DNA from: Gemmatimonadaceae bacterium
GTDB taxonomy: Bacteria > Gemmatimonadota > Gemmatimonadetes > Gemmatimonadales > Gemmatimonadaceae
DNA: 64,000 nt
Assembly: GCA_017881465.1 (NCBI GenBank)
Contig: JADGQV010000001.1
Coordinates: 1 to 64,000 of the forward strand
Reading direction: 5' to 3'
A program made the position numbers and the translations under genes. How positions within the stretch are numbered: position 1 is the first letter of the stretch; the number at the start of each line of letters is the position of its first letter. Positions 1-9,189 of the stretch are shown here, in pieces. The notes under the pieces are model-generated. The model had not been told where the DNA came from. It saw only the letters and a list, made by a program, of their open reading frames with translations, and did no database searches.

Positions 1-371
1 TTCTGCTCCTGAAGCACAAACGGAATTTTGTGCGCGGTAGCGTAAGCCAGCGCCAGGCCCGACGCATATCCGCCGGTTGCGACAACGCAGGCGGGTGGCT
101 CACTGCGCACCTCGCCGGCGATCATCCGCCAGGCGCTCATCGCGCCCCGGATCGTCTTCCAGTTCTCCCATGGGCGCGCTCGATAGAGCGGGTGCAGGTC
201 GAGCAGATCGAACGCCCATCCAACCTGCGGGAGCACATCGCGCTCGATCCCGCGCCGCGCTCCGATGAAAAAAGGCTCGACCCGAGGGTCAGCCTTTTTC
301 AGCGCACGCGCGATCGCGAGTCCCGGGTAGAGGTGTCCACCCGTACCGCCTCCAGCGAAGATGATCCTCAT
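1..371 (-). CDS. murG: UDP-GlcNAc:lipid-linked MurNAc-pentapeptide GlcNAc transferase, N-terminal part
   Basis: Partial gene, open at the left edge; only about 123 N-terminal residues are visible. MurG transfers GlcNAc to lipid I on the inner face of the membrane to make lipid II. The start ATG overlaps the ftsW stop (shared ATGA). The protein opens MRIIFAGGGTGGHLYPGL, with the Gly-rich GGGTGGH signature at residues 7-13. It ends in the visible part with PFVLQEQN, which matches the conserved MurG segment around the catalytic region. It directly follows ftsW, the usual dcw order. The C-terminal UDP-GlcNAc-binding half lies outside the window. Confidence 0.93.
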   Translation of the reverse strand, partial: MRIIFAGGGTGGHLYPGLAIARALKKADPRVEPFFIGARRGIERDVLPQVGWAFDLLDLHPLYRARPWENWKTIRGAMSAWRMIAGEVRSEPPACVVATGGYASGLALAYATAHKIPFVLQEQ

Positions 372-1549
372 CGAGCGGGAAGCGCGCGAAGAGCGAGTGG
401 ATCCGTCGCTGCTCGGCCAAATACCTTTTCACGGGAACTGCCGATGTTGACGAGGATTCCGGTCATGAGAAGAGAGAGAACCAGATTCGAGCGGCCATAG
501 GAGATGAACGGTAGCGTCAGTCCGGTGGTCGGAAGCAATCCCGTTGCCACACCGATATGAAGATACGCGGTCAGCACCATTGTAACCGTCAAACCCACCG
601 CAACGAGCTGGAGAAAGGGCGTCCGCGCCTTTCGGGCGATCCTGAACCCGAGCGCCGCGTACAGCGCAAAGGCGAGCACGAGGAGCGCGAGTCCGATGAA
701 GCCCCACTCTTCCCCTATGTGTCCGGCGATGAAGTCGTCATAGCCGAATGGGAGAAAGCCGTACTGTTGGCGTCCTTTTCCAAATCCCACGCCAAAGATC
801 TGCCCTGACCCCACTGCTATCAGCGATTGCCGGAGCTGATAGCTCACCTCCAAAGGGGCCGCGCCCGGATCGAAGAAGGCCGTCATCCGGAGCAGGACGT
901 AGTTGAGCCGCTCGACCTTCACGTACAGGAGTGGTATGAGCATCACGCCGAGCGCAACGAAGTGTCCGATGCGCACACCGCCGGCGAAGAGAATGATCCC
1001 CATCATCAGGGTGAACATCATCGCGGTCGAGACATCCGGCTCCAGCATCACCAGGATGTCCAGCGCTCCAATGACCACGAGAAATGGCAGGATGCCTTTG
1101 GTGAGCCGCCTGAGCGCCGGACCTTTTTTTATCATCAGCATCGACGTCCAGAGGATCACAGCGAGCTTGGCCAGCTCCGACGGCTGGAGAGAGCTGCCGA
1201 ACAGATATCTGCGGGAGCCGTGAACTCGGGGGGCAATCTTCGCGGTGAACGGAAGGATCACGATCACGAGGAGCACGAGCGAGAGGATCATGATGGGCCA
1301 CGCCCATTTTTTCCATACTTCCGCATCCATCTTGGCGGCGATGGCGAAGAGCGTGACACCGATTGCCATCCCCAGCACCTGTCGGATTAGAAGGTGCGCG
1401 TGCCCATAGCCCGCCTGCATCTCGACGATCGCGCTGGCGCTGTAAACCGTCGCGAGACCGAACGCCAGCAGAACGCCGGTGAGTATGACGAGAACGCGGG
1501 CCTCGAGACCCATGTGCCAGCGGTGTACCAGATTCGCCGATGCTTCCAT
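368..1549 (-). CDS. ftsW: Lipid II glycan polymerase FtsW (SEDS family)
   Basis: 393 residues with about ten hydrophobic segments. FtsW polymerises septal glycan strands together with FtsI. Recognisable SEDS segments include GSRRYLF followed by QPSELAKLA, the GQIFGVGFGKGRQQ block and the C-terminal GLTLPFISYG block. In this last block the usual SYGGSS reads SYGRSN, a departure from the canonical motif. The start ATG shares one base with the murD stop (TAATG) and the stop overlaps murG. FtsW and RodA are homologous; the position in the dcw cluster between murD and murG supports FtsW. Confidence 0.94.
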   Translation of the reverse strand: MEASANLVHRWHMGLEARVLVILTGVLLAFGLATVYSASAIVEMQAGYGHAHLLIRQVLGMAIGVTLFAIAAKMDAEVWKKWAWPIMILSLVLLVIVILPFTAKIAPRVHGSRRYLFGSSLQPSELAKLAVILWTSMLMIKKGPALRRLTKGILPFLVVIGALDILVMLEPDVSTAMMFTLMMGIILFAGGVRIGHFVALGVMLIPLLYVKVERLNYVLLRMTAFFDPGAAPLEVSYQLRQSLIAVGSGQIFGVGFGKGRQQYGFLPFGYDDFIAGHIGEEWGFIGLALLVLAFALYAALGFRIARKARTPFLQLVAVGLTVTMVLTAYLHIGVATGLLPTTGLTLPFISYGRSNLVLSLLMTGILVNIGSSREKVFGRAATDPLALRALPAR

Positions 1550-2925
1550 TACGCCTCTTTCGCCGCGAGCGCCCGGAAGCGCTCGCCTCTTTCCTCATAG
1601 TTCGAGAACATGTCGTAGCTCGAGCACGCCGGTGAAAGCAGCACCGCCTCGCCGGCGCTTGCTGCCGCCCGCGCAGCCTGAATGACCTCATCGAAATCGG
1701 AGCCGAGGCGCACGACGTCCACCACGGGACGAAGATCCGTCGCGATAATCGTCGCCGCCTCTCCATAGGCGATCACTCTCTTCACTTTTCTGCGCACCGC
1801 ATCGGCCAGAGACGTATAGGATTCTCCCTTGTGCCTGCCCCCGAGCAATAGGACGGTCGGACGCTCCATACCGTCAATTGCGACTGCTGTCGAGCTGACG
1901 TTGGTTGCCTTGGAATCATTGATCCACTGCACACCGCCGAATTCGCCGACCAGCTCGAGCCTGTGCGGGAGAGAGCGAAAGGTCTTGAGCGCCTTTGCGA
2001 TTCCCTTCCTTGCCTTCTGCGTCTGGTGGGAACGGTCCGCGGCCATCACCGCGAGCGCCGCCGCCAGGGCGTTCCCGACGTTGTGCTGTCCCAGAAGCGG
2101 AAGATCCTGGCGCGCGAGTAGCGGCGCTCCCAACACCACGAGCTGGCCGGTACGCGAATCGACCGACGCCTCCGCCTTTTTCAGGATTGAGAACGAATAT
2201 TTGTGGCCGCCGACGTCGCGCACCATGCGCGTCACTCCCTTGTCGTCCTTATTCACGACCCAGACCGATTCCGCATCGGCGTTGGCGAAGAGACGCGCCT
2301 TGTCGGCGTAATACTCCTCGACCGTCGAATACCGGTCCAGGTGATCGGGACTCAGGTTCGTGAGCACGCCAACCGCCGGCTTGAGGCTCGGCGTATCGTG
2401 CAGCTGGAACGACGACATCTCGAGCGAAATCCATTTCGGCTGCTGCTCGCGGGCGGCGATCTCGGAGAGTGGCGTTCCGATGTTGCCCGCCTCGACTGCT
2501 TCGATGTCAAGTCCGCGCAGAAGATGAGCAATGAGCGTGGTCGTGGTCGTTTTGCCGTTCGTCCCGGTGATGGCGATGATGCGCGGCCCCTCGAGGAAGT
2601 TGAGCGCGACTTCAACCTCGCTCGCGATCGGGATGCCCTTCTCGCGCGCGAATGCCAGGGGCCGCGCCGAAGGAGGAACGCCCGGGCTGGTGACGACGAG
2701 CGCCGCGCGCGCGAGGCGCTCCAGATCGTGCCGACCGACATCGACCGCGACACCCTGCGCGCGCAGCTCCTCCGCCACCCGTCCGGTGTCGGGCGAAGAC
2801 GCTACGTCCGAGGCATAAACGTTGTAGCCGTGCTTTCGCAGGAGCATCCCCACGGCACCACCGCTCCGGGCGAGGCCGATGACGGCGATCTCGCCCTCCC
2901 GCGGCACGAGCTCGCGCGGGCTCAT
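1549..2925 (-). CDS. murD: UDP-N-acetylmuramoyl-L-alanine--D-glutamate ligase
   Basis: 458 residues, normal length for MurD, the cytoplasmic ligase that adds D-Glu to UDP-MurNAc-L-Ala using ATP. An N-terminal Rossmann-like segment (EIAVIGLARSG) is followed by the Mur-ligase P-loop GTNGKTTTTT and the central LTNLSPDHLDRY motif. A C-terminal WINDSKATN block is also typical of the family. The start overlaps the end of mraY by 4 bases and the stop shares a base with ftsW, so it is translationally coupled within the dcw operon. Confidence 0.96.
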   Translation of the reverse strand: MSPRELVPREGEIAVIGLARSGGAVGMLLRKHGYNVYASDVASSPDTGRVAEELRAQGVAVDVGRHDLERLARAALVVTSPGVPPSARPLAFAREKGIPIASEVEVALNFLEGPRIIAITGTNGKTTTTTLIAHLLRGLDIEAVEAGNIGTPLSEIAAREQQPKWISLEMSSFQLHDTPSLKPAVGVLTNLSPDHLDRYSTVEEYYADKARLFANADAESVWVVNKDDKGVTRMVRDVGGHKYSFSILKKAEASVDSRTGQLVVLGAPLLARQDLPLLGQHNVGNALAAALAVMAADRSHQTQKARKGIAKALKTFRSLPHRLELVGEFGGVQWINDSKATNVSSTAVAIDGMERPTVLLLGGRHKGESYTSLADAVRRKVKRVIAYGEAATIIATDLRPVVDVVRLGSDFDEVIQAARAAASAGEAVLLSPACSSYDMFSNYEERGERFRALAAKEA

Positions 2926-4070
2926 CGCAACTTCAGCGTGCTCAGAGCGATGAAAGCGAACAACACTCCGATGATCCAGAATCGCACCACGACCTGAGCT
3001 TCATCCCAACCCTTTACCTCGAAGTGGTGGTGCAGCGGTGCTCGCTTGAACACCCGGTGCTCGCGCGCGTACTCGATTCCGTATCGTCGCTTTCGGTACT
3101 TGAACACGAAGCGCTGTATGATCACCGACATCATCTCGGCGACGAACACGGCGCCGACCAGAACGAGGAGGAATTCGGACTTGAGGAGAATCGCGACCGC
3201 CGCGAGAGCGCCGCCCAGGGCCAGCGACCCGGTGTCGCCCATGAAAACTTCGGCCGGATGTGTGTTGTACCAGAGAAATCCTATGCACGCCCCCATCAGG
3301 GCCGCGCAAAAAACGGTGAGCTCTCCGGAGCCTCGCAGGAAATAGACGTGCAGGTACTGGCTCGCATCGACGCGTCCCACCACGTACGCATAGAACGCAA
3401 ACGTCAGCGCCGCGATCGCAGTGAGACCTGCCGCGAGGCCGTCCAGCCCATCAGTGACGTTGACGGCGTTGCTCGTTCCAGTCATCACGAACGTCACGAA
3501 GAGCACGTACAGCCATCCCATTCCCGCCGTGAGCGGGACGATCAGGATGTATTTGTAGAACGGCAGCGTCGTCGACGCGCCGGGAAGGTTCGATAGAGGG
3601 TGCTTCCACAGGTAGTAGCCGACGGCAAGACCGAGCGTCATCTGCCCCACGAGCTTGTATTTCTCGACGAGCCCCGTGTTCTTCTTCCCGGCAAGCTTCT
3701 GCTTGAGCTTGAGGTAGTCATCCAGGAAGCCGATAACTCCCATCCACGCCATGCAGATCATCGCGATGAGCACGTAGCGGTTGTCCAGGCGCGCCCAGAG
3801 CAGAGTGCTGATGAGCGTCGCTCCGAGAATGATCAGGCCGCCCATGGTCGGAGTTCTGCCCTTCTGCTGGTGAGCGTCGGGCGTTCCTTCGCGTATCACC
3901 TGGTGGAGGCGCATGCGGCGCAGCCGGCGCATTATTCCGGGGCCGACGATCCAGGTGAGAAGAATCGCGCTCACCGCCGCGCCCGCCGCGCGAAAGGTTA
4001 TCCACTGGAACAGTCGCAGAAACCCGAAGTGCGGCAGTCCTACGAACGGAACGAGTAGATAGTTCAGCAC
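2922..4070 (-). CDS. mraY: Phospho-N-acetylmuramoyl-pentapeptide-transferase (lipid I synthase)
   Basis: 382 residues with about ten transmembrane segments. MraY transfers phospho-MurNAc-pentapeptide to undecaprenyl phosphate at the membrane. Diagnostic motifs are all present: GRTPTMGGL, the aspartate-rich DDYLK, NAVNVTDGLDGLA, FMGDTGSLALGG and the C-terminal HHHFE. Length is slightly above the usual 360 because of an N-terminal extension before the first conserved block. It is coupled to murF (1-base overlap) upstream and murD (4-base overlap) downstream. Confidence 0.96.
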   Translation of the reverse strand: MLNYLLVPFVGLPHFGFLRLFQWITFRAAGAAVSAILLTWIVGPGIMRRLRRMRLHQVIREGTPDAHQQKGRTPTMGGLIILGATLISTLLWARLDNRYVLIAMICMAWMGVIGFLDDYLKLKQKLAGKKNTGLVEKYKLVGQMTLGLAVGYYLWKHPLSNLPGASTTLPFYKYILIVPLTAGMGWLYVLFVTFVMTGTSNAVNVTDGLDGLAAGLTAIAALTFAFYAYVVGRVDASQYLHVYFLRGSGELTVFCAALMGACIGFLWYNTHPAEVFMGDTGSLALGGALAAVAILLKSEFLLVLVGAVFVAEMMSVIIQRFVFKYRKRRYGIEYAREHRVFKRAPLHHHFEVKGWDEAQVVVRFWIIGVLFAFIALSTLKLR

Positions 4071-5434
4071 TATGCGGTGGCCCAGGTGGTTAGATGTGGA
4101 ACAAGACGCTCGAGCTGCACACCCCGTGATGCCTTGAGCAAGATGATCGCGTTGCGCTGCAGCCTGGCCTCGAGCTGCGGCCAGAGATCTTCGACATCGG
4201 GCGCCGTAATCACACGCTCGCGCTCGTTATGCTTCTCGAGCGCCGGCGCGAACTCGCCGATGCCGGCCACGATGTCCGCGCCAGATGCCAACGCGAGGCC
4301 CGCAATGTCGGCGTGGCATTGCTCCGACGCCGCCCCGAGCTCCCGCATCGTACCAAGGACGATTACCCTCTGCCGTCCGCTACCTGTGCCCTTCAGCAAC
4401 TCGATCGCGGCCCGGGTGGACCCGGGGTTGGCGTTGTAGGCGTCGTTGATCAGCGTGACATCGCCGATCTGCTCCCACGCCGAACGCATCTTCGGCTGCG
4501 GCATCCCGGCGATTCCCGCGGCCGCGTCCTCGTAGGCCACACCACATTCGCGAGCGACGGCCAGTGCCAGCATCGCGTTTCTGAGATTGTGGAGACCGCG
4601 CACGGGCGGGCGCACTGTCACGCCCGCGATCTCGATCAGGCCGAGTCCATCGGGCCCGATTTCCCATCGATCGGGCTTCACATGGGCATTGTTGTCGAGA
4701 CCCGCGACGACCACACGTTTCGCCTTGGCCCGCGCCGCCTCGGCAATTTCCGGTTGGGCCGAGGGCGCGATGCCGACGGCGACGTTTTCGTAGACGGCGG
4801 CCTCCTCGCGCAAAACACCGGCGAGATCCCCAAGGCCCTCCAGATGCTCCTCGGCGATGGACGTGACCAGAGCGATGTCGGGCTCAGCAATGTCTCTAAG
4901 AATCGCGACCTCGCCCGGCAGGCTGGTGCCCAGCTCGATCACCGCCACCTCAGCTTCGGGCGGAAGCGCGAGCAGTGTAAGCGGGACTCCGACCCGGTTG
5001 TTGAGGTTGCCGGTCGTCGCATGAACGTTGTAGCAACGGCTCAGCGCCGCTCTGAGGAGATCCTTCGTACTCGTCTTGCCGTTGCTGCCCGCCACGCCGA
5101 TGATCGTCTTCCCCCAGGCTCGGCGCCAATAGTGCGCGAGCGTGCCGAGTGCCACGAGGGTATCTCGGACTTCGAAGATCGGAACGCCCAGCGTGTCGAG
5201 CTTCGGAGCGCGCGAAACAACGAGCGCCGACGCTCCGTCCCGAACCGCGTCGCGCAGATAGTCGTGGCCATCGAAACGCTCGCCGCGTAGAGCGACGAAC
5301 ACATTCCCTTTGCCGATCTTGCGCGTGTCGGTCGTTATCCCGCTCAGCTCCGCGGGCCCGCGGGGCAGTTTGCCGACAGCCTGATCCGCGAGCGCCGCGG
5401 CAATTCGGTCCAGCGTCCAGAACCCGGTGCTCAA
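4070..5434 (-). CDS. murF: UDP-N-acetylmuramoyl-tripeptide--D-alanyl-D-alanine ligase
   Basis: 454 residues. MurF adds D-Ala-D-Ala to the UDP-MurNAc-tripeptide in the cytoplasm. The N-terminal domain contains the DTRKIGKGNVFVAL type segment shared with MurE, followed by the P-loop GVAGSNGKTSTKD and the central LIELGTSLPGE block. The VTLINDAYNANPGS motif is a MurF hallmark. It overlaps murE by 4 bases and mraY by 1 base. Order murE-murF-mraY-murD is the standard dcw order, which supports the call over other Mur ligases. Confidence 0.95.
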   Translation of the reverse strand: MSTGFWTLDRIAAALADQAVGKLPRGPAELSGITTDTRKIGKGNVFVALRGERFDGHDYLRDAVRDGASALVVSRAPKLDTLGVPIFEVRDTLVALGTLAHYWRRAWGKTIIGVAGSNGKTSTKDLLRAALSRCYNVHATTGNLNNRVGVPLTLLALPPEAEVAVIELGTSLPGEVAILRDIAEPDIALVTSIAEEHLEGLGDLAGVLREEAAVYENVAVGIAPSAQPEIAEAARAKAKRVVVAGLDNNAHVKPDRWEIGPDGLGLIEIAGVTVRPPVRGLHNLRNAMLALAVARECGVAYEDAAAGIAGMPQPKMRSAWEQIGDVTLINDAYNANPGSTRAAIELLKGTGSGRQRVIVLGTMRELGAASEQCHADIAGLALASGADIVAGIGEFAPALEKHNERERVITAPDVEDLWPQLEARLQRNAIILLKASRGVQLERLVPHLTTWATA

Positions 5435-6894
5435 GCGTGACTCCCCGTCATCTCTCTCACGATTTCCTTTTCGTCGAATGGATATGAAGTCGTTCCACGA
5501 ATCTGGTAGGTCTCGTGCCCCTTCCCCGCGAGCAGCACGATGTCGCCGTCCTCGGCCATATCGATCGCGCGCTGTATGGCGCTGAGCCTGTCGGTCACGC
5601 GCTGATGCTTCGAGGCGCGCATTCCGGCTTCAATGTCGTCGATGATCGCGTCAGGATCCTCGGTTCGCGGGTTATCGCTTGTAACGATAGCGCAATCGGC
5701 GCAGCGCTCGGCGATCTCGCCCATCAGCGGGCGCTTCCCCTTGTCGCGGTCGCCGCCGCATCCGAACACCACGATCAGCTTGCCGCGCGTTAAGGCGCGC
5801 GCGGTCCTGAGGCTGCGCGTGAGCGCATCGGGCGTATGGGCGTAATCCCGGAGCACGGTCGGCCGCGTCGATATGATCTCGAGCCTGCCCGCGACCTGCG
5901 GGACGGTCCGGAGGCGGCTGGCGATCGCCGTCGGCGTTTGTCCGAGCGCGAACGCGGTGGCGGCGGCCGCTAGCGCGTTCTCGACGTTGATGTCGCCGAT
6001 CAGGGGCAGCGAGACATCGGCAGATCCGCGGGGTGTGACGAGGCGCCACTCGCTTCCTTCTGATGTGTAGCGGACGTCCTGTGCGCAAACGTCCGCGGGC
6101 TCGCGCGCGGCGAACGTGAGCGGGCGCGAGCGTGGCTTGAGCGATTGCCATTCCGGAGCATCCGCGTTGATGATCGCGGTGCCCTGGGCCTTCAGGTAAT
6201 CCAGCAACCGCGCCTTCGCCTCCAGATAACTCTCCATCGTTCCATGATAGTCGAGATGATCGCGCGTGAGGTTGGTGAACACCGCGACATCAAACTCGAG
6301 GCCGTCAACCCGCCTCTGGTCGAGACTGTGCGATGACACCTCCATCGCGATCGTTCGTACTCCGCGGTCGGCCAGCGCGCGCAGGATCCTTTGCAGCTCA
6401 ACGGGACCGGGAGTCGTGAGGCCGCCCCCGCCCGGCAGAATTTCCCCTTCGCTGCCGACCAGCACGCCCAGCGTTCCGATCGACGCACTCGATCCATCGC
6501 CGTCGTCGAAGAGATGGCGCATGATCGAAGTCGTCGTCGTCTTTCCGTTCGTGCCGGTGACGCCGAGCAGTCTCAAGTTGCGGGCCGGATCTCCGTAGGC
6601 GGTTGCCGATGCGAGCGCCGCGGCCCGGCGTCCTTCCCGCACAATGAGCGACGGCAGCGTGGTTCGGGATGGATCCTCGACAATGGCAACTGCGGCTCCG
6701 CGCTTGGAGGCCGCGTCGAGAAAATCATGGCCGTCGCTGCTCCACCCTTTAACAGCGATGAAGAGATCCCCACGGGCAACCTTGCGGCTGTCGTCGGAGA
6801 TTCCGCTCGCCTCCTCCGGAATCTCGCCGCTCACTCCGACCAGCAAGCCACGTTCTGCCAGCGCGGTTTTTATTGCGTTGACGCTCACTCTCAT
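5431..6894 (-). CDS. murE: UDP-N-acetylmuramoyl-tripeptide synthetase, meso-DAP type
   Basis: 487 residues, normal for MurE, which adds the third stem-peptide residue. The ATP P-loop GTNGKTT is at residues 114-120. The signature SDNPRTEDP contains DNPR at residues 407-410, which in this family marks meso-diaminopimelate rather than lysine specificity. This agrees with the complete-looking DAP operon at 53-60 kb. The start overlaps the ftsI stop by 4 bases, and it is the first Mur ligase after ftsI in the leftward dcw operon. Confidence 0.96.
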   Translation of the reverse strand: MRVSVNAIKTALAERGLLVGVSGEIPEEASGISDDSRKVARGDLFIAVKGWSSDGHDFLDAASKRGAAVAIVEDPSRTTLPSLIVREGRRAAALASATAYGDPARNLRLLGVTGTNGKTTTTSIMRHLFDDGDGSSASIGTLGVLVGSEGEILPGGGGLTTPGPVELQRILRALADRGVRTIAMEVSSHSLDQRRVDGLEFDVAVFTNLTRDHLDYHGTMESYLEAKARLLDYLKAQGTAIINADAPEWQSLKPRSRPLTFAAREPADVCAQDVRYTSEGSEWRLVTPRGSADVSLPLIGDINVENALAAAATAFALGQTPTAIASRLRTVPQVAGRLEIISTRPTVLRDYAHTPDALTRSLRTARALTRGKLIVVFGCGGDRDKGKRPLMGEIAERCADCAIVTSDNPRTEDPDAIIDDIEAGMRASKHQRVTDRLSAIQRAIDMAEDGDIVLLAGKGHETYQIRGTTSYPFDEKEIVREMTGSHA

Positions 6895-8894
6895 TCGAGT
6901 GGGCGGCTCAGCTGAACGAGTGTGCCAGGTGCGGCGATGGTTCCGGCCGCGGGTAATGTTCCGACCGAAGACGCGGCAAGGAGCCGCACCCGGAACCCCG
7001 CGTGGTGGAGCGCTCGCACCGCTTCGCGAACTGACAGTCCTCGCACGTCGGGAACGGCGCGGGGAGCGATCGGCAGCGGCGCCGATTTCAGCGACGTCGG
7101 CAGCTCAACCACGTACGAGGCAGTGCCTTCGCTCGCGTCGCGATTCGTCACGTTCTTGTTCGGGTCGTACGAATCCGGCGCCGGTCGATCTGGTCCCTCG
7201 GCGTCATTGCGCCCCGACTGGGCGACGGCCGTCTTCTCCGATGCGGCCAGATCTTCGCGGTCGAGCGCCGCATCGCGCGCCGCGAGCGCGGCACGCAGCA
7301 CGATCTGCGTTACCGGCGCGGCGATGTCACCGCCCGCGTAGTGCGCGCCCTTCGGATTATCGAGCTTGACCATCACCACGTACTGCGGATCGTTGCCTGG
7401 AAAGAGACCGACGAATGAAGCCGTATAGTTTCCGGCGACGTAACCCGCGTTCTGCGATGTGCGTCGCGCGGTGCCGCTCTTTCCCGCAACCTCGAACGTC
7501 GCGAGATCGGCCTTCGTCGCGGTTCCCTCCCGCACCACCGCCAGAAGCATCTGCTGAACCGTACGCGCCACTTCGCCCGACATCACGCGCCGAACCGAGC
7601 GCGTCTTCGCGCGATACAACACCTTTCCATCGGTCGACCGCACTTCCTTCACCAGATGTGGCTCGAGCAGCTCCCCGCCGTTCGCTATCGCGGCGTACGC
7701 AGTGACGAGCTGGAGCGGCGTCACCGCGATCTCGTAGCCCATGAGGATCGATGCGCTCGTCTGCTTCGACCACTGCTTCGGCTCGCGCAACGTTCCTGAT
7801 GCTTCCGCCGGCAGCGGCACGCCGAGCGGCATCCCGAATCCGAGATCACGGAAGGTCTCGTACTTCTGGCGCGGCGTCAGACGCTGGCCGAACTCGACGA
7901 TGCCGATGTTGCTCGAAAACCGGATGACGTCGGCGAGCGAGAGCGACTTCGACTTGTGCATGTCGGTGATGACCCGCCCGTCGAGCTCGAGCGTTCCGTT
8001 GTGGGTGTCGACGACGTCGGTAGGCCGCGCTCGACCCTTCTCGAGCAGCGCCGCCGCGACGAAGGGCTTGAGCGTCGAGCCCGGCTCGAACGGCTCCGTC
8101 ACGGCAGTGTTCGAGAAAGCCGTGCGTCCGACTCTGTTGCTCGCCAGCGCGAGAATCTCTCCCGTGTGCGGATTCATCACCACGATGTCGCCGCCGTCCG
8201 CGCGCAGGCTGTCGACGGCGATCGACAGCTCACGCTCGCAGATGTCCTGCAGCGTATTGTTGATCGTCAGCACGACCGTCGATCCAGCCTTCGGTTGGTC
8301 GGTCCATCCGTCGGGAGAATCGAGCGGACGCCCATCCTTGTCGCGGGCCAGCCTCACTTTTCCCGAGTCACCGCGGAGCAGCGTATCGAGCGCGAGCTCC
8401 AGCCCATCCAGTGGATTTCCCCGTCCGTCCAGGCTGCCGACGATGCGCTTGATGCCGCCCGAATTGGGGTAGACGCGCTGCAGAACCGGCGTCAGGTGGA
8501 TGCCGTTCAGCTTCGAGATCGACGCGACATCGGAGGCCGTGTAGAGCCCTGGCAGGTCGATCCAGCGCCGCCGGTGCGCGATAGCGGCGCGGACGGCATC
8601 CGCATCAACGCGCGCGTGGTGCAGCGCCCTGAGAACGAACGCGGTGTCACGCACTTCGGGCAGCGCTACGGCGACGCGCGTCATCTCACGACTCTCGACC
8701 AGCGTGTTGCCGCTGGCGTCCAGAATTTCTCCCCGCGGAGCAGACAGAGCGCCCGCGAAGAAGTGCTGCCGCCTGGCGCGGGCGCTCCAATCCTTCCCTT
8801 CAACGACCTGCACCTTCGCGGCGCGAGCAACGAGCGCGAGCGCGAAGAGCACGAAGAAGGCGTGAACTATCGCGACGCGCTTAGGGGTTTTCAT
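6891..8894 (-). CDS. ftsI: Septal peptidoglycan transpeptidase FtsI (PBP3) with C-terminal PASTA domain
   Basis: 667 residues from the ATG at 8894 (MKTPKRVAIVHAFF), chosen because a single signal-anchor helix follows at once. The frame is open upstream only through ftsL. Class B PBP layout: anchor at about residues 8-25, dimerisation domain, then transpeptidase with catalytic STLK at 273-276, SSN at 327-329 and KSG at 472-474. After an Asp/Pro-rich linker comes one PASTA domain of about 60 residues (VPDVRGLSVREAVRAL). PASTA tails are more common in Gram-positive PBPs and Ser/Thr kinases. It overlaps ftsL by 14 bases and murE by 4. Confidence 0.94.
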   Translation of the reverse strand: MKTPKRVAIVHAFFVLFALALVARAAKVQVVEGKDWSARARRQHFFAGALSAPRGEILDASGNTLVESREMTRVAVALPEVRDTAFVLRALHHARVDADAVRAAIAHRRRWIDLPGLYTASDVASISKLNGIHLTPVLQRVYPNSGGIKRIVGSLDGRGNPLDGLELALDTLLRGDSGKVRLARDKDGRPLDSPDGWTDQPKAGSTVVLTINNTLQDICERELSIAVDSLRADGGDIVVMNPHTGEILALASNRVGRTAFSNTAVTEPFEPGSTLKPFVAAALLEKGRARPTDVVDTHNGTLELDGRVITDMHKSKSLSLADVIRFSSNIGIVEFGQRLTPRQKYETFRDLGFGMPLGVPLPAEASGTLREPKQWSKQTSASILMGYEIAVTPLQLVTAYAAIANGGELLEPHLVKEVRSTDGKVLYRAKTRSVRRVMSGEVARTVQQMLLAVVREGTATKADLATFEVAGKSGTARRTSQNAGYVAGNYTASFVGLFPGNDPQYVVMVKLDNPKGAHYAGGDIAAPVTQIVLRAALAARDAALDREDLAASEKTAVAQSGRNDAEGPDRPAPDSYDPNKNVTNRDASEGTASYVVELPTSLKSAPLPIAPRAVPDVRGLSVREAVRALHHAGFRVRLLAASSVGTLPAAGTIAAPGTLVQLSRPLE

Positions 8895-9189
8895 CTGGTC
8901 GCGGCCGTGGGAGTATGACGACCTGCTTGTCGGTCGGGATGTGCATGCCGAGACGATGTTCGACCGAGGCACCCAGCGTCTGTCTCGCGGAAGCGTCGCG
9001 AATATCGCTGTCGAGCCGGGCCCGCTCGCCCTCCAGCTCAACGCGCTTCGCGTCGAGCGCTGCGAGGCGCTCCGACTGGCTTATTCCGATCGTACGCCGC
9101 CACACGATCGCGAGCGCGACGAGCACGAAGGCGCCGAGTATGAGGGCCACGAGGGTCCGCCCCCGGAATGCTACGCGGCTTTTCGCCAT
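8881..9189 (-). CDS. ftsL: Cell division protein FtsL-like bitopic membrane protein
   Basis: 102 residues from the ATG at 9189 (MAKSRVAFRGRT). The layout is a short basic N-terminus, one transmembrane helix at about residues 14-32 (LVALILGAFVLVALAIVW), then a periplasmic coiled-coil stretch rich in Leu, Glu and Arg. FtsL scaffolds FtsW/FtsI at the septum with FtsB/DivIC. The sequence is weakly conserved, so the call rests on size, topology and position between rsmH and ftsI, the standard FtsL slot. The start lies inside the rsmH 3' end (19-base overlap). A longer in-frame start at 9321 would bury the helix in the middle and is rejected. Confidence 0.85.
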   Translation of the reverse strand: MAKSRVAFRGRTLVALILGAFVLVALAIVWRRTIGISQSERLAALDAKRVELEGERARLDSDIRDASARQTLGASVEHRLGMHIPTDKQVVILPRPRPDENP

